A DNA stretch of 64,000 bases from assembly GCA_963698435.1 (NCBI GenBank), contig CAVOQV010000020.1:1-64000 (forward strand), read 5' to 3'. The notes under the pieces were generated by a model. The model did no database searches, was not told the origin of the DNA, and was given only the letters and a program-made list of their open reading frames with translations. A program made the translations under genes and the position numbers. Below are positions 1-8,879 of this stretch, piece by piece (within the stretch, counting starts at the first letter, position 1; each line of letters opens with the position of its first letter). The DNA comes from Sva-07 sp963698435. Its GTDB lineage: Bacteria; Actinomycetota; Acidimicrobiia; Acidimicrobiales; Ilumatobacteraceae.

Positions 1-398
1 TCGAGTTCGTCGTCGCCGCCGTACCCGTTGTGGCGGGCGGCGATCGAGAAGCTCGCAGCGAGGCGTTTCACATCCCATTCCCACGGGCCCGGCAACGTCT
101 CGTCGAAGTCGTTCAGGTCGAACACGAGACTCCGCTCCGGCGAGCCGTAGACACCGAAATTCGACAGGTGCGCGTCTCCACAGAGCTGCACGTGCAAGCC
201 GGTCACCGGTGTCGTCGACAGATCCTGGGCCATCACCCGAGCGCCGCCGCGGTAGAAGGCGAACGGCGACTCCGACATCCGCTGATGGCGGATCGGTACC
301 AGAAACTGCACCCGCGACTCGTTCTGTCCGGCGATCAGCTCGACCGGGTCCGGGCGATCCGGCGCCGGCGTCCACTGGCCGTGACGGCTGCGCGGCAC
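1..398 (-). CDS. DUF2252 family protein, N-terminal part only
   Basis: The reverse strand reads a DUF2252 N-terminus, including the family block GDAHLSNFGVYGSPE followed by VFDLNDFDETLPGPWEWDVKR. The C-terminal part lies outside the window. DUF2252 proteins have a kinase-like (aminoglycoside phosphotransferase-like) fold and no firmly assigned substrate. The frame stays open upstream into the end of the SulP gene without an ATG; I chose a GTG giving VPRSRHGQWTP, which matches where the family usually begins. The gene follows the SulP gene on the same strand by about 60 bp, so co-transcription is likely. Family call is firm; the start is uncertain. Confidence 0.8.
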   Translation of the reverse strand, partial: MPRSRHGQWTPAPDRPDPVELIAGQNESRVQFLVPIRHQRMSESPFAFYRGGARVMAQDLSTTPVTGLHVQLCGDAHLSNFGVYGSPERSLVFDLNDFDETLPGPWEWDVKRLAASFSIAARHNGYGGDDEL

Positions 399-457
399 CT
401 CGTCGCGCCGCGCTCGTCCCTGGGCGCGTGCGGGCTCGTTGGACTGTTCGGCGTCGG

Positions 458-2194
458 TCAGGGTTCGATCCGATCTGCAGCGGCTTCGTAGAGATTGGCG
501 TAGATGTGATCCTCGCCGAGCGTGTCGACCACCCCGTCACGGCGCAGGACGTCGACGACGGACGGCTTGATCCTGGCGAGGCGGATGTCGGCGCCATAGG
601 ACCGGGCGAGCGCAACGATGTCGCCGATGGTGCTCGATCCCTGAGAGTCGATGAAGTCGACACCCTCGAAGGAGATGACCACGGTGTCGTACGGCGGGTC
701 GGCGTCTTCGGCCAGTTCCCGCAGGCGGTCGGTGAAGGCGTCGGCACTGGCAAAGAACAACCCGGCGTCGAATCGGAGGACGAGCAGGCCCGGGTAGGTC
801 AAGGCGTCCGCATGGTGCTCGATGTCACGGAAGGCCTGGGTACCGGGCTCTCGACCGAGGACTGGCGCCTCGGGGCTCGAGCTGACGTACACCAGCCAAC
901 CCAACGACAGCACGACGCCCATGATCACGCCGGCGAGGACGCCCGAAGACAGCACGGCCAGCAGTGCAGCGATGGCGATCCAGAAGTCCACTCGCGCAAC
1001 TCGGCGCAGCCGACGCATCTCCGCGACGTCCATCATCCCGAACACGACCGCGTCGATGATGAGCGCACCGAGTACCGGTTGGGGGAGATCGGAGAACAGC
1101 GGTGCGAGCACGAGCAGGGTGAGCACGATCAACGCCCCGGTCGTCAGCGACGCGAGGGGTGTCTTTGCGCCGGACTCGTCGTTGAGCGAACTCGCCGACA
1201 GGCTCGTGGACACCGGGATGCCCTGCAACACGCCCGATCCCAGGTTCGACATGCTCTGCGCCACCGACTCCTGGTCGATGTCGACGCGGTACCGGTGCTT
1301 CGATGCGAACGCCCGTGCGTCCGCCGCCGTCTGGGAGAACCCGATCAACAACAGCCCGATCGCCGCCGGCCCGATCGCCGCGAAGTTGTCGACGACGAAG
1401 CCGACATCGGGCAGGCTGGGAGCTGCGAAGCCACGCGGGACATCGCCGACGAGCGCGATCCCGCGGTCGGCGAAGTCGAACGCCGCCGACGCCCCGAGCC
1501 CGCCGACGACGAGCACCAGCGCCCCGGGCACCTTGATCCTCGAGAACCGGATTCCCACGACCACGATCAAGGACACGACTCCGACCAGCACCGTGGCGCC
1601 GTCGATGTCGCCGAGGCCCTCGATCCAGCTGCCGAACTTGCGCCAGGAGTTCGCTCCGTCGATCGTCGTGCCGGTGATCTTGGCCAATTCGCCGATGACG
1701 ACCTCGATCGCGGCCCCGAACAGGAATCCCGTGATCACCGCCTTGGACAGGAAATGGGAGATCCAGCCCATCTTGAAGATCGCCAGCAGCAGGAACAGCA
1801 CACCCGTGAGGAGCGTGATCGCGGCAACGAGCTCGACGGCGTCGTCACCCGAGACCGACGTCAGCACGACAGCGCTGGCCACGACGGCCGCCAGGGCCGA
1901 ACTGGGACCGGTCGCGATCTGGCGGGCCGTCCCGAACAGTGCGTACAGGATCGCTCCCGCCGCGGCCGCATACAGGCCGTGCTGGATCGGCACGCCGGCG
2001 ATGCCCGCGTAGCCCAGCGACTTCGGGATGACCAGCGCCGCCACGGTGAGGCCGGCGAGCAGGTCGGCCCGCAGCCAGGACCGGTCGTAGTGACGGCTCC
2101 AGTGCAGGATCGGCAGGAGGCGCGACCAACCGGACGGCGCCGTCGAACGCTCGTCTGTTTCTCGCTCCACGTTCGTGTCCGATCCGTCCGTCAA
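458..2194 (-). CDS. SulP family anion permease with STAS domain
   Basis: A 578-residue SulP/SLC26 transporter. The N-terminal ~440 residues hold many hydrophobic helices and the family-typical stretches LAGLTVAALVIPKSLGYA and GLYAAAAGAILYALFGT. From about residue 470 a cytoplasmic STAS domain follows, with the motif IDSQGSST, where STAS proteins carry the anti-anti-sigma-type serine. Members import sulfate, bicarbonate or other anions; the substrate cannot be read from sequence. The start is a TTG that overlaps the TGA of the upstream CYTH-like gene (TTGA), which implies translational coupling. Length and domain order are normal. Confidence 0.93.
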   Translation of the reverse strand: MTDGSDTNVERETDERSTAPSGWSRLLPILHWSRHYDRSWLRADLLAGLTVAALVIPKSLGYAGIAGVPIQHGLYAAAAGAILYALFGTARQIATGPSSALAAVVASAVVLTSVSGDDAVELVAAITLLTGVLFLLLAIFKMGWISHFLSKAVITGFLFGAAIEVVIGELAKITGTTIDGANSWRKFGSWIEGLGDIDGATVLVGVVSLIVVVGIRFSRIKVPGALVLVVGGLGASAAFDFADRGIALVGDVPRGFAAPSLPDVGFVVDNFAAIGPAAIGLLLIGFSQTAADARAFASKHRYRVDIDQESVAQSMSNLGSGVLQGIPVSTSLSASSLNDESGAKTPLASLTTGALIVLTLLVLAPLFSDLPQPVLGALIIDAVVFGMMDVAEMRRLRRVARVDFWIAIAALLAVLSSGVLAGVIMGVVLSLGWLVYVSSSPEAPVLGREPGTQAFRDIEHHADALTYPGLLVLRFDAGLFFASADAFTDRLRELAEDADPPYDTVVISFEGVDFIDSQGSSTIGDIVALARSYGADIRLARIKPSVVDVLRRDGVVDTLGEDHIYANLYEAAADRIEP

Positions 2195-2925
2195 CGTGCG
2201 ATCATCGAATCATCGCGGTCGATGCGCCGCTCGAGCCACTCGGGGTATCCGCAGGACATCGCAGACACCGACAGCCACTCCCCCGGTGGCGGCACCGACG
2301 CCAGCGAGCGCCACGCCATGGCGATGCTGGCGCCTCGGGCGCTGGGTGGTCCCTGCGCGGCCAAGGCGAGCGACCACGACGCGCTCGCACCGACGTCGAT
2401 GGCGACGATCTCGACGTCGCAGAACGCACGATCGGGCGGATCGTCGGACTCGGACACGGTCAACTCATCTCCGGCGATCGAGAACCGGCGCTTGAGGATC
2501 GTCTTGCTCACCTCGACCCACGCACCGGTTCGGCCGTCCAGGCCCGCATCCTCGGGACGCCCTTTCCACCACACTTCGAGCACTCCGCCATGCGCGACCC
2601 CGCCTCGTTCGATCGGCGACCGCTCCAGTGCGATGCTCGACTGTCTGCTCTTGATCTCGAGGGTCGATCGCCCACGGACTTTGACGCCGACGTCGACGCG
2701 GCCGTCGATTCGGTAGAGATCGGTGCGTTCCTCGAGCCTGCCGTGCGCGCTGTCCCGGGTGAACCATGACCGCAGCGATGCCGGGAGCGCGCCCGATTCG
2801 AACCAGCGGAGTTCGGTGGTCTCGATCAGATCTCGAGATGGCGCCGAGCACTCCGCACCGCAGGCGCGACGACCGACGGGCGCGGGGTCCGAGCACTCGT
2901 GCGGTGGCACGTCGACGACGGTCAT
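2191..2925 (-). CDS. CYTH-like conserved hypothetical protein
   Basis: About 244 residues if it starts at the ATG chosen here (MTVVDVPPHE). The recognisable part begins IETTELRWFESGALP and continues to VGVKVRGRSTLEIKSR. This resembles the alternating Glu/Lys/Arg strands of CYTH-type triphosphate tunnel proteins, but the canonical ExExK signature is not present, so no activity is claimed. The frame is open further upstream to about 3087, but that extension is arginine/serine-rich and looks non-coding. It ends inside the SulP start codon, so the two genes are probably one operon. Family assignment is tentative. Confidence 0.6.
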   Translation of the reverse strand: MTVVDVPPHECSDPAPVGRRACGAECSAPSRDLIETTELRWFESGALPASLRSWFTRDSAHGRLEERTDLYRIDGRVDVGVKVRGRSTLEIKSRQSSIALERSPIERGGVAHGGVLEVWWKGRPEDAGLDGRTGAWVEVSKTILKRRFSIAGDELTVSESDDPPDRAFCDVEIVAIDVGASASWSLALAAQGPPSARGASIAMAWRSLASVPPPGEWLSVSAMSCGYPEWLERRIDRDDSMIAR

Positions 2926-3239
2926 CTCGACCCGTCGGCAGCGATCGGCGCACGAGCGCCCGGCACGAGGTACGGCCGCAGGCTCATCTCCAGAACTTTC
3001 CCGCGTCGATCCGGCGCCGTCACCCCCAGAGGGGGTGAAAACTCCGCTCACCCTGCTGTTCACCCGCGACAGCCGGCTGGATCGCACGTCGCCGACAGAT
3101 GGCCGTCCATCCGAGGGCGTCCTCGGGGATGCCGACGAAGCGCAGCGTCGTGACGAGGAGCGCGCACTTCGCGGCCAGTGTGGCCAGGTGGCCGCTGTTG
3201 CCTTCAGCCACTTCCCGGCGAGGTGGTCGCGGTTGCCTG
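2926..3239. other. intergenic stretch, 314 bp
   Basis: No convincing gene. It contains a perfect 7-bp hairpin with a 3-nt loop (3021-3027 pairing with 3031-3037, CACCCCC/GGGGGTG), not followed by a T-run in either direction. A short minus-strand frame at 3020-3211 (GTG start, 63 codons) contains a hydrophobic stretch LAAKCALLVTTLRFVGI but has no family resemblance or clear ribosome binding site. I mention it only as a possible small ORF. Confidence 0.4.
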
Positions 3240-4736
3240 TCAGTCCTCAGGGGCCCACACAGTGTGCGGGTCGAGCGGCCAGCGTGGCCCGTCGGCTCGC
3301 ACGTGGGGGAAGTTCTCGACTCGGAGCGTGGTGAGTCCGGGGCTGTCGGCGGTGAGGATGTCAGTCGCCAGATCGGTGAAGCCGGCCCGGAAGTGCTGAC
3401 TGCTCTTGAGCACGACCAGATCGCAGGCCGTGACATCGATCCCGTGAAGCGCGAACACCTCCGCATCGAAGACCTGCGACCGAGCGGAGCCGACGAGCAC
3501 GTCGACCTCACGGTGCGTGCCGACCTGGAGGCGGGCCATCGGGCCGTAGTTCGCGCGCACACCGGCAAGCATCGGCGAGGTGTGGACGAAGCGACCGTCG
3601 GACACCGTCTTCACGTACGCCGAGACCTCGAGTGGCGCTCCGTGCAGCTCGTCGTGTTTGCCGCCGAGCCGCACGTCGATCGTCGAGCCAGGGCCCGCGT
3701 CGTGGGCTTGCTGCGCCACCTCCGGGTCGTAGATGAAGCCGAAACACGCCCGCTCGACGCCGGATTCGAGCAGCGCCCGCAGCACGTGCGTCGCGTCTCC
3801 GGGCGTTCCGCCGCCGGGGTTGTCGGCAGTGTCGTTGACCACGACCGGCCCGCCACGTTCACCGGCGATCGAGATCGCCTGACGAATCGCCACCTCCGGT
3901 GTCAGCGACTCGTGCACGAACTCGTTTCGGCGATCCCACACCTGCCGCGCGAGATCTCGTGCATGGCGGCGGGCCAACGCGGGATCGTCGAGCGTCGTGA
4001 CCACGATCGACGCGCCCGCCTGCGGGCTGTCGGTGTAGGGAAACCCATGGAAGAACGCCGCCCGGATGACACCCGGTTCGGCTCCGATCTCGAGACACCG
4101 TCGACGGATGTCCGCTGCTGGTGACACGTCGGTGGTCGAGGTCGGAAGCAGCAGTGGGAGACGCTCGACGTGAGTTGTCGGCTTCCACTCGCCTGTGGCG
4201 ATGCGTACCGCGGCTTCGATGGCCTCGACGCCACGCTCGTACATGTCCACGTGCGGGTAGTCGTAGACGCCGAGCATCAGGTCGTAGACCTCGTTCATCT
4301 CCTCGGTGATGCTCCCGTGCAGGTCGAGCGTCGTCAGCAACGGAACGTCGGGGCCGATCACCGCCCGGATCGCCGCTCCGAGATCGGCCTCGAGGTCGTC
4401 GATACCGTCGACGATGCCCGCCCCGTGCGTTTCGATCACGACTGCGTCGACGGGAAGCGCCGCGCGGATCCCCTCGACCAGCTCGTCGGCGAGCCGACGG
4501 TAGGTGTCGAACTCGATGGTCCCGGACGGCTGCGCGAATGCATGCACCACCGGCACCAGATCGTGGCCACCGTCGCGCCCCGCAGCGATGATCCCACCGG
4601 TGAACGTGCGAGTCCCGTCGTAGCCCAGCACCGCGTCACCATGACGCACGTCGAAATTGTCGAGACCGGTCATCCCGAACGACTCGACTGCGTACGTGTT
4701 CGTCTCGTGGAGGATGCCACCGATCGCGATCCGCAT
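3240..4736 (-). CDS. M81 family metallopeptidase (MlrC-like)
   Basis: A 498-residue protein beginning MRIAIGGILHETNTY, the classical N-terminus of the MlrC/M81 family, named for microcystin-degrading MlrC. The probable zinc ligands are the Asp and His of LTTLDLHGSITEEM and the His of YDYPHVDMYERG. The C-terminal half contains the MlrC_C pattern NDTADNPGGGTPGD. Environmental members are often found beside amino acid or amide catabolic genes; here the divergent neighbour is an amino-acid-oxidase-like flavoprotein, so peptide or amide turnover is plausible. The frame is open ~530 bp further upstream, but the ATG is fixed by the family N-terminus and by TACGAT 6 nt before it. Confidence 0.9.
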   Translation of the reverse strand: MRIAIGGILHETNTYAVESFGMTGLDNFDVRHGDAVLGYDGTRTFTGGIIAAGRDGGHDLVPVVHAFAQPSGTIEFDTYRRLADELVEGIRAALPVDAVVIETHGAGIVDGIDDLEADLGAAIRAVIGPDVPLLTTLDLHGSITEEMNEVYDLMLGVYDYPHVDMYERGVEAIEAAVRIATGEWKPTTHVERLPLLLPTSTTDVSPAADIRRRCLEIGAEPGVIRAAFFHGFPYTDSPQAGASIVVTTLDDPALARRHARDLARQVWDRRNEFVHESLTPEVAIRQAISIAGERGGPVVVNDTADNPGGGTPGDATHVLRALLESGVERACFGFIYDPEVAQQAHDAGPGSTIDVRLGGKHDELHGAPLEVSAYVKTVSDGRFVHTSPMLAGVRANYGPMARLQVGTHREVDVLVGSARSQVFDAEVFALHGIDVTACDLVVLKSSQHFRAGFTDLATDILTADSPGLTTLRVENFPHVRADGPRWPLDPHTVWAPED

Positions 4737-4742
4737 CCACCG

Positions 4743-4748
4743 ATCGTA
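4743..4748 (-). promoter_or_regulatory. -10-like TACGAT, leaderless promoter for the M81 gene
   Basis: Ends 6 nt before the ATG, so transcription would start at or next to the start codon. Confidence 0.5.
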
Positions 4749-4792
4749 GACCGGCACGAAGACCTGAGATCTCGTGCCACCGACCAGCCGAG

Positions 4793-4798
4793 TACGTT
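4793..4798 (+). promoter_or_regulatory. -10-like TACGTT, leaderless promoter for the FAD oxidoreductase
   Basis: Ends 7 nt before the GTG start and supports that start. It faces away from the M81 promoter 44 bp to the left. Confidence 0.5.
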
Positions 4799-4805
4799 CA
4801 CTGGT

Positions 4806-5975
4806 GTGTCGAACACGACGGACGCAGTGGTCATCGGGGGTGGCATCGCCGGTGTCTCCATCGGCTACGAGCTCTGCGAGCGGGGACTGTCGGTTCAGCT
4901 CCTCGAGGCCGAGGACTCCCTTGCTCAGCACGCAACGGGTCGCTCCGCTGCGCAGTACCTCGAAACCTACGGCAATAAGTCGGTGCGTCGGTTGACGGTC
5001 GCTGGGCGGTCGTTCTTCGAGGAACCGCCGTCCGAGTTGGTGGACGGTCCACTCTGGCATCCGCGCCCACTCATGCAGGCGTGTGCTCCCCAACATGTCG
5101 AACGAGTCCGCGCCCGTGCGATCGAGTTGCGAGCGCTCGCGCCCACGACCACCTTCATCGACGCAGCCGATGCACTTGCCCTGATGCCGGTACTGCGACC
5201 CGAAGCCGTCGGTGGTGCGCTCCTCGAACCCGACGCCATGGAACTCGACGTGGCGGCGATTCATCAGGCGTTCGTGCGGGGAATGCGCAGTTCCCAGGCC
5301 GCGATCACCTCGAACGCTCCCGTCACTGCCATCTCGCGCTCAGGCGACGGGTGGATCGTCACCACTCCGTCGGCGACGATCACCACCCCGCTGGTCGTCA
5401 ACGCGGCCGGAGCGTGGTGCGATCAGATCGCGGAGCTCGCGGGCATCGAACCACTCGGTCTGCGTCCACTCCGACGCACCGCAGCCGTCGCATCGCTCCC
5501 CGCAGACGTCGGCGACATCGGCTCGTGGCCGCTCGTCGCCTTCGAATCCGATGAGGGCGGCATGGCCGCCTACTGCAAACCGGAACCAGGCGGATTGCTG
5601 ATCTCACCCGCGGACGAGACGCTCTCGCCACCGTGCGACGCCCGCCCCGAGGAGATCGATGTCGCTCGAGCCATGGACGTCGTCGGCCAATGGACCACCC
5701 TCGAGCTGCGGCACATCCGAACGACATGGGCGGGCCTTCGCACGTTCGTGGCCGACCGGACGCCCGTGGCCGGTTTCGCCCCGACCGCCCCCGGCTTCTT
5801 CTGGCTCGCGGCACAGGGCGGCTACGGCATCCAGACGGCGCCAGGGCTCGCCCGAGCGGCGGCAGGGCTGATCCTCGATGGCGAGTTGCCGGCTGACCTC
5901 GCATCGGCAGGGCTCACCCCGGAGAACCTGGCGCCTTCCCGAGCCGGGATCCGAGGAACGCTCGCGGCGGGGTAA
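4806..5975 (+). CDS. FAD-dependent oxidoreductase, DAO family
   Basis: A 389-residue flavoprotein of the D-amino-acid oxidase / glycine oxidase / sarcosine oxidase superfamily. The dinucleotide-binding motif VVIGGGIAGVSIGYELCERG is at residues ~7-26. The FAD-contacting ATGRSAAQYLETYG block follows at ~45-60, and the C-terminal FAD motif FFWLAAQGGYGIQTAPG is near the end. Such enzymes oxidise amines or amino acids to imines; the substrate is unknown. It is divergent from the M81 peptidase with a 69 bp gap. The GTG start agrees with the family N-terminus and with the TACGTT hexamer; the frame is open far upstream but antisense to the peptidase. Confidence 0.88.
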   Translation: MSNTTDAVVIGGGIAGVSIGYELCERGLSVQLLEAEDSLAQHATGRSAAQYLETYGNKSVRRLTVAGRSFFEEPPSELVDGPLWHPRPLMQACAPQHVERVRARAIELRALAPTTTFIDAADALALMPVLRPEAVGGALLEPDAMELDVAAIHQAFVRGMRSSQAAITSNAPVTAISRSGDGWIVTTPSATITTPLVVNAAGAWCDQIAELAGIEPLGLRPLRRTAAVASLPADVGDIGSWPLVAFESDEGGMAAYCKPEPGGLLISPADETLSPPCDARPEEIDVARAMDVVGQWTTLELRHIRTTWAGLRTFVADRTPVAGFAPTAPGFFWLAAQGGYGIQTAPGLARAAAGLILDGELPADLASAGLTPENLAPSRAGIRGTLAAG

Positions 5976-6039
5976 GGATCGGGCGCGACGCTGCTTCCAG
6001 ATCGCGTTACGTTGGCAGAGCGAGCATCGGAGACGTCTC

Positions 6040-6924
6040 ATGGCAACTGCACTCTCAATCGAACCTCTGCCCGGCTCGACCTTCGGAGCGATCGTCGAGA
6101 ACCTCGACGTCGACGCGGTCGTCGGACCCGAGGCGACGCCCGCGGCATGGGACGAGCTGCATGAAGCCTGGATCGAGTACGCGCTCTTGATCTTGCCCCA
6201 GGTGTTTCTCACTCGGGACCAGCAGGTCGCCCTGGCGAAGAGCTTCGGGGCGATCGAACTGATCGGGGGCCGAGAGATCGTTTCGTTGAGCAACGTCACC
6301 ACGGGCGGCGTACTCCGAGGCGAGGACGACATGATGAAGATCCTGCGGGGCAACATGGACTGGCATTGCGACAGCACGTACATGGAGCTGCAGTCGAAGG
6401 GTGCCGTCTTTTCTGCTGAGGTCGTCCCGACCGACGGTGGAGGTACCGAGTTCGCCGACATGCGTGCCGCCTACGCCGCACTGGACGACCAGACCAAGGC
6501 CCGCGTCGGCGAGCTGTCCGCATATCACTCGCTGCATCACAGCCAGCGAGCTCACGGGCACGTTCATTCCGAGGACTCCGACTATGTCGGCTACGGGATG
6601 GAACACGAGGGCGCCCCGTTGCGACCGCTCGTGAAGCACCATCCGGTGACGGGCACCCCGTCACTGCTGATCGGCCGCCACGCGTACGGAATTCCGGGCC
6701 TCGAGCGGGGCGAATCAGACCTGCTGCTCGCGGAACTCGTCGACCAGGCCTGTCAGGGATCACGAGTACACGAGCATCACTGGCAGCGCGGTGATGCCGT
6801 CATCTGGGACAACCGCTGCCTGTTGCATCGGGCGCGGCCGTGGGACATGTCGGAGCCGAGAACGATGTGGCATGTGCGAATTGCCGGCGATCCCGCGGCG
6901 GAGTACGCGCCGCTTTCTCGGTGA
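6040..6924 (+). CDS. TauD/TfdA family Fe(II)/2-oxoglutarate dioxygenase
   Basis: A 294-residue member of the TauD/TfdA family. The facial triad is visible: His109 and Asp111 in MDWHCDSTYME and distal His263 in LLHRARPW, followed by RTMWHVRI, whose arginine would bind 2-oxoglutarate. Family members hydroxylate sulfonates, phenoxyacetates or other carboxylates; the substrate here is unknown. A GGAGA ribosome binding site precedes the ATG, and TACGTT at 6008-6013 would give a ~20-nt leader, so this gene is leadered unlike its neighbours. It lies 64 bp after the FAD oxidoreductase on the same strand, and a shared catabolic role is possible. Confidence 0.9.
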   Translation: MATALSIEPLPGSTFGAIVENLDVDAVVGPEATPAAWDELHEAWIEYALLILPQVFLTRDQQVALAKSFGAIELIGGREIVSLSNVTTGGVLRGEDDMMKILRGNMDWHCDSTYMELQSKGAVFSAEVVPTDGGGTEFADMRAAYAALDDQTKARVGELSAYHSLHHSQRAHGHVHSEDSDYVGYGMEHEGAPLRPLVKHHPVTGTPSLLIGRHAYGIPGLERGESDLLLAELVDQACQGSRVHEHHWQRGDAVIWDNRCLLHRARPWDMSEPRTMWHVRIAGDPAAEYAPLSR

Positions 6925-7044
6925 CACCGACGCCGCTACCTGCGCACGTCACCCGGGGTGGCCCGAGGTTCACCCACACCGAACTCGCCCCGAGGACCGA
7001 GGGGACCTACGTTCCGCTCGTGGTCGAGTGTTTCGGCTGCCGCA

Positions 7045-7063
7045 CGATCGGGTGATCCGATCG
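7045..7063. other. small perfect hairpin (CGATCGG/CCGATCG)
   Basis: A 7-bp stem with a 5-nt loop in the 161 bp gap between the dioxygenase and DUF1269-like genes. It lacks a T-run. It may be a weak terminator or an operator-like site. Confidence 0.35.
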
Positions 7064-7085
7064 CCTCACTCATCGGAGATCCGCC

Positions 7086-7613
7086 ATGTCATCGCAAGAG
7101 AACCTCGTCCTGTATGCCGCCACCTATGCCGATGGCGACAGCGCACGGGCCGATTTCGACGACTTGAAGGCAGCAGAAGGACCAGATCTCGTGGTTGCCG
7201 CTGCGATCGTGATGAGTCGCGATGCTGACGGTCGCGTCGATGTGCTCGAGGTCGGTGACGGCGACACCGCAGCAGGAGCGGTGCTCGGCGGCGGCGTGGG
7301 CGTCGTCGTCGGCCTCTTTGCTCCGCCGCTGCTCGCCGCGACGGCGATCGGTGCCGGGATCGGTGCGCTGCTCGGACACCTGACCAAGAAGCACGAGGAG
7401 AAGGAACTCGGTGTCGAACTCGACGAGTACTTCCCGGCGAATTCGTCGGCGGTCGTCGCCGTTGTCGACGACGTCTACCTCGACCGCCTCGAGGCCGTGC
7501 TCGCCAAGTCCGCCAAGCGAGTCAGCAAGGCGATCGACCGCGACGACTACGACAAGCTCGTCAAGGCGGTCTCGAAGTCCACTGACAAAATCGACGACGC
7601 ACTCGAGTCCTGA
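7086..7613 (+). CDS. DUF1269-like membrane protein
   Basis: A 175-residue protein of the DUF1269 type. An N-terminal domain (LVLYAATYADGDSARADFDDL) precedes one glycine/alanine-rich hydrophobic hairpin at residues ~60-98 containing VLGGGVGVVVGLFAPPLLA. A Lys/Asp-rich helical tail ends with KLVKAVSKSTDKIDDALES. Related proteins are often described as stress-linked membrane proteins of unknown function. The start follows CGGAGAT, a fair ribosome binding site. Neighbours give no functional clue. Confidence 0.75.
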   Translation: MSSQENLVLYAATYADGDSARADFDDLKAAEGPDLVVAAAIVMSRDADGRVDVLEVGDGDTAAGAVLGGGVGVVVGLFAPPLLAATAIGAGIGALLGHLTKKHEEKELGVELDEYFPANSSAVVAVVDDVYLDRLEAVLAKSAKRVSKAIDRDDYDKLVKAVSKSTDKIDDALES

Positions 7614-7843
7614 GCCTCCCGCGGGCGACGTCGCCGGCGTCGGAGCCAACGAAGTGAGAAGCAGCCGGGAAACAGGAGCGTGAACGCAATGCTGTCCGGG
7701 GAGACCCCCACGTCTGTCCTCCGATTCAGCGATGTGTCGGTGGCGGACGCGTGGGGTGTCGAGGCGGGAGTGTGTCGCCCGTGACCGAGTCAATCGAGTC
7801 GCGTCAGGCATCGCTCGCGGCAGCGCTGATCGTGGTAGATCGG

Positions 7844-7917
7844 TGGGCGCAGAGGGACTCGAACCCCCGACATCTTCCTTGTAAGGGAAGCGCTCTAGCC
7901 AACTGAGCTATGCGCCC
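7844..7917 (-). tRNA. tRNA-Val (anticodon UAC)
   Basis: A complete cloverleaf on the minus strand. The acceptor GGGCGCA pairs with TGCGCCC, the D-arm contains AGCTCAGTTGG, the anticodon loop CTTACAA gives UAC, and the T-arm contains GTTCGAGTC. The discriminator is A and CCA is not encoded (CCG follows). Confidence 0.95.
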
Positions 7918-7979
7918 GACGTGCGGCGATGCTAGCGGCCGCCCCGTCCCCTCGGACCGGAGGAGACCGGCCCGACCGA

Positions 7980-7985
7980 TACGGT
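7980..7985 (+). promoter_or_regulatory. -10-like TACGGT, leaderless promoter for the pirin gene
   Basis: Ends 8 nt before the ATG at 7994. Confidence 0.45.
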
Positions 7986-7993
7986 TCGGAGCC

Positions 7994-8854
7994 ATGCCGG
8001 ACGCCGTCGAGATGGTCATCGAGCCCCGTACAGCACAGGTCGGCGATGGGACCGTCCGCCGAGTGCTCCCGTTCCGCAAGCGCCGGATGATCGGCCCGTT
8101 CATCTTCGCCGACCTGATCGGCCCCGAGGACCTCGCCCCAGGAACCGGCACGAACGTCGACGCACACCCCCACATCGGGCTCTCGACGCTCACGTATCTG
8201 TTCGCCGGACGGATGGTGCATCGCGACTCGACCGGTGCTGTCGCAACGATCGAGCCGGGTGCAGTGAACTGGATGACCGCCGGCCGCGGGGTGACCCACA
8301 CCGAGCGCAGCCACCCCGACGACCTCCCGACGCTGCGTTCGATGCACGGGCTGCAGACCTGGGTTGCACTCCCCCACGATCGCGAAGACGGCGAAGCCGC
8401 CTTCGAGCACACGTCCGCCGACGCCATCGACGACCTCGATGGACCAGCCGGCGTACGCCTCGTGGCGGGTACCGGCTGGTCGCTGGAGTCGCCGGTCGCT
8501 GTCTCGTCGCCTCTGGTACTCGCCGAGCTGCGACCGACTACCACCACGTCGATCCCGATCGATGCGACCCACCCCGAGCGGGCCGTACTTGCGATCGACG
8601 GCGACCTCCGTCTCGGAGGGACCGTGCTCCGGTCCGGACAGCTCGCGGTCCTCGAGCGCGGCGCCGAACCTCACCTCACCGGCGATGGCCATGCGATGCT
8701 GCTCGGTGGCGAACCCGTCGGTGAGCGCACCATCTGGTGGAACTTCGTGCACAGCGACCGCGACCGCATCGAACAGGCGAAGGTCGACTGGGCGCAGCAA
8801 CGCTTCCCGATGGTGCCGCACGACCACGACCCCTGGGTCCCGCTCCCCGGCTGA
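7994..8854 (+). CDS. pirin family protein
   Basis: A 286-residue bicupin. The N-terminal cupin carries the metal-binding residues of pirins: the two His of DAHPHIGLSTL (about residues 57-59), then His and Glu in GVTHTERS (about 101-104). The pirin block FRKRRMIGPFIFADLIGP lies before them. Bacterial pirins are iron-containing cupins; some show quercetinase activity and others act as redox-dependent regulators, and which applies here is unknown. The chosen ATG is supported by TACGGT 8 nt upstream. It ends 25 bp before a convergent SRPBCC gene. Confidence 0.92.
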   Translation: MPDAVEMVIEPRTAQVGDGTVRRVLPFRKRRMIGPFIFADLIGPEDLAPGTGTNVDAHPHIGLSTLTYLFAGRMVHRDSTGAVATIEPGAVNWMTAGRGVTHTERSHPDDLPTLRSMHGLQTWVALPHDREDGEAAFEHTSADAIDDLDGPAGVRLVAGTGWSLESPVAVSSPLVLAELRPTTTTSIPIDATHPERAVLAIDGDLRLGGTVLRSGQLAVLERGAEPHLTGDGHAMLLGGEPVGERTIWWNFVHSDRDRIEQAKVDWAQQRFPMVPHDHDPWVPLPG

Positions 8855-8879
8855 GAGGCGGAAAGCAACCGGCCGCCCG

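Noticed and set aside
209..2716. 835-codon plus-strand frame opposite SulP
   Set aside because: A shadow of the SulP and CYTH-like genes; low-complexity composition and no motifs.
3021..3037. Rho-independent terminator after the M81 gene
   Set aside because: The 7-bp hairpin is perfect but lies more than 200 bp after the stop, and no T-run follows in the minus-strand direction.
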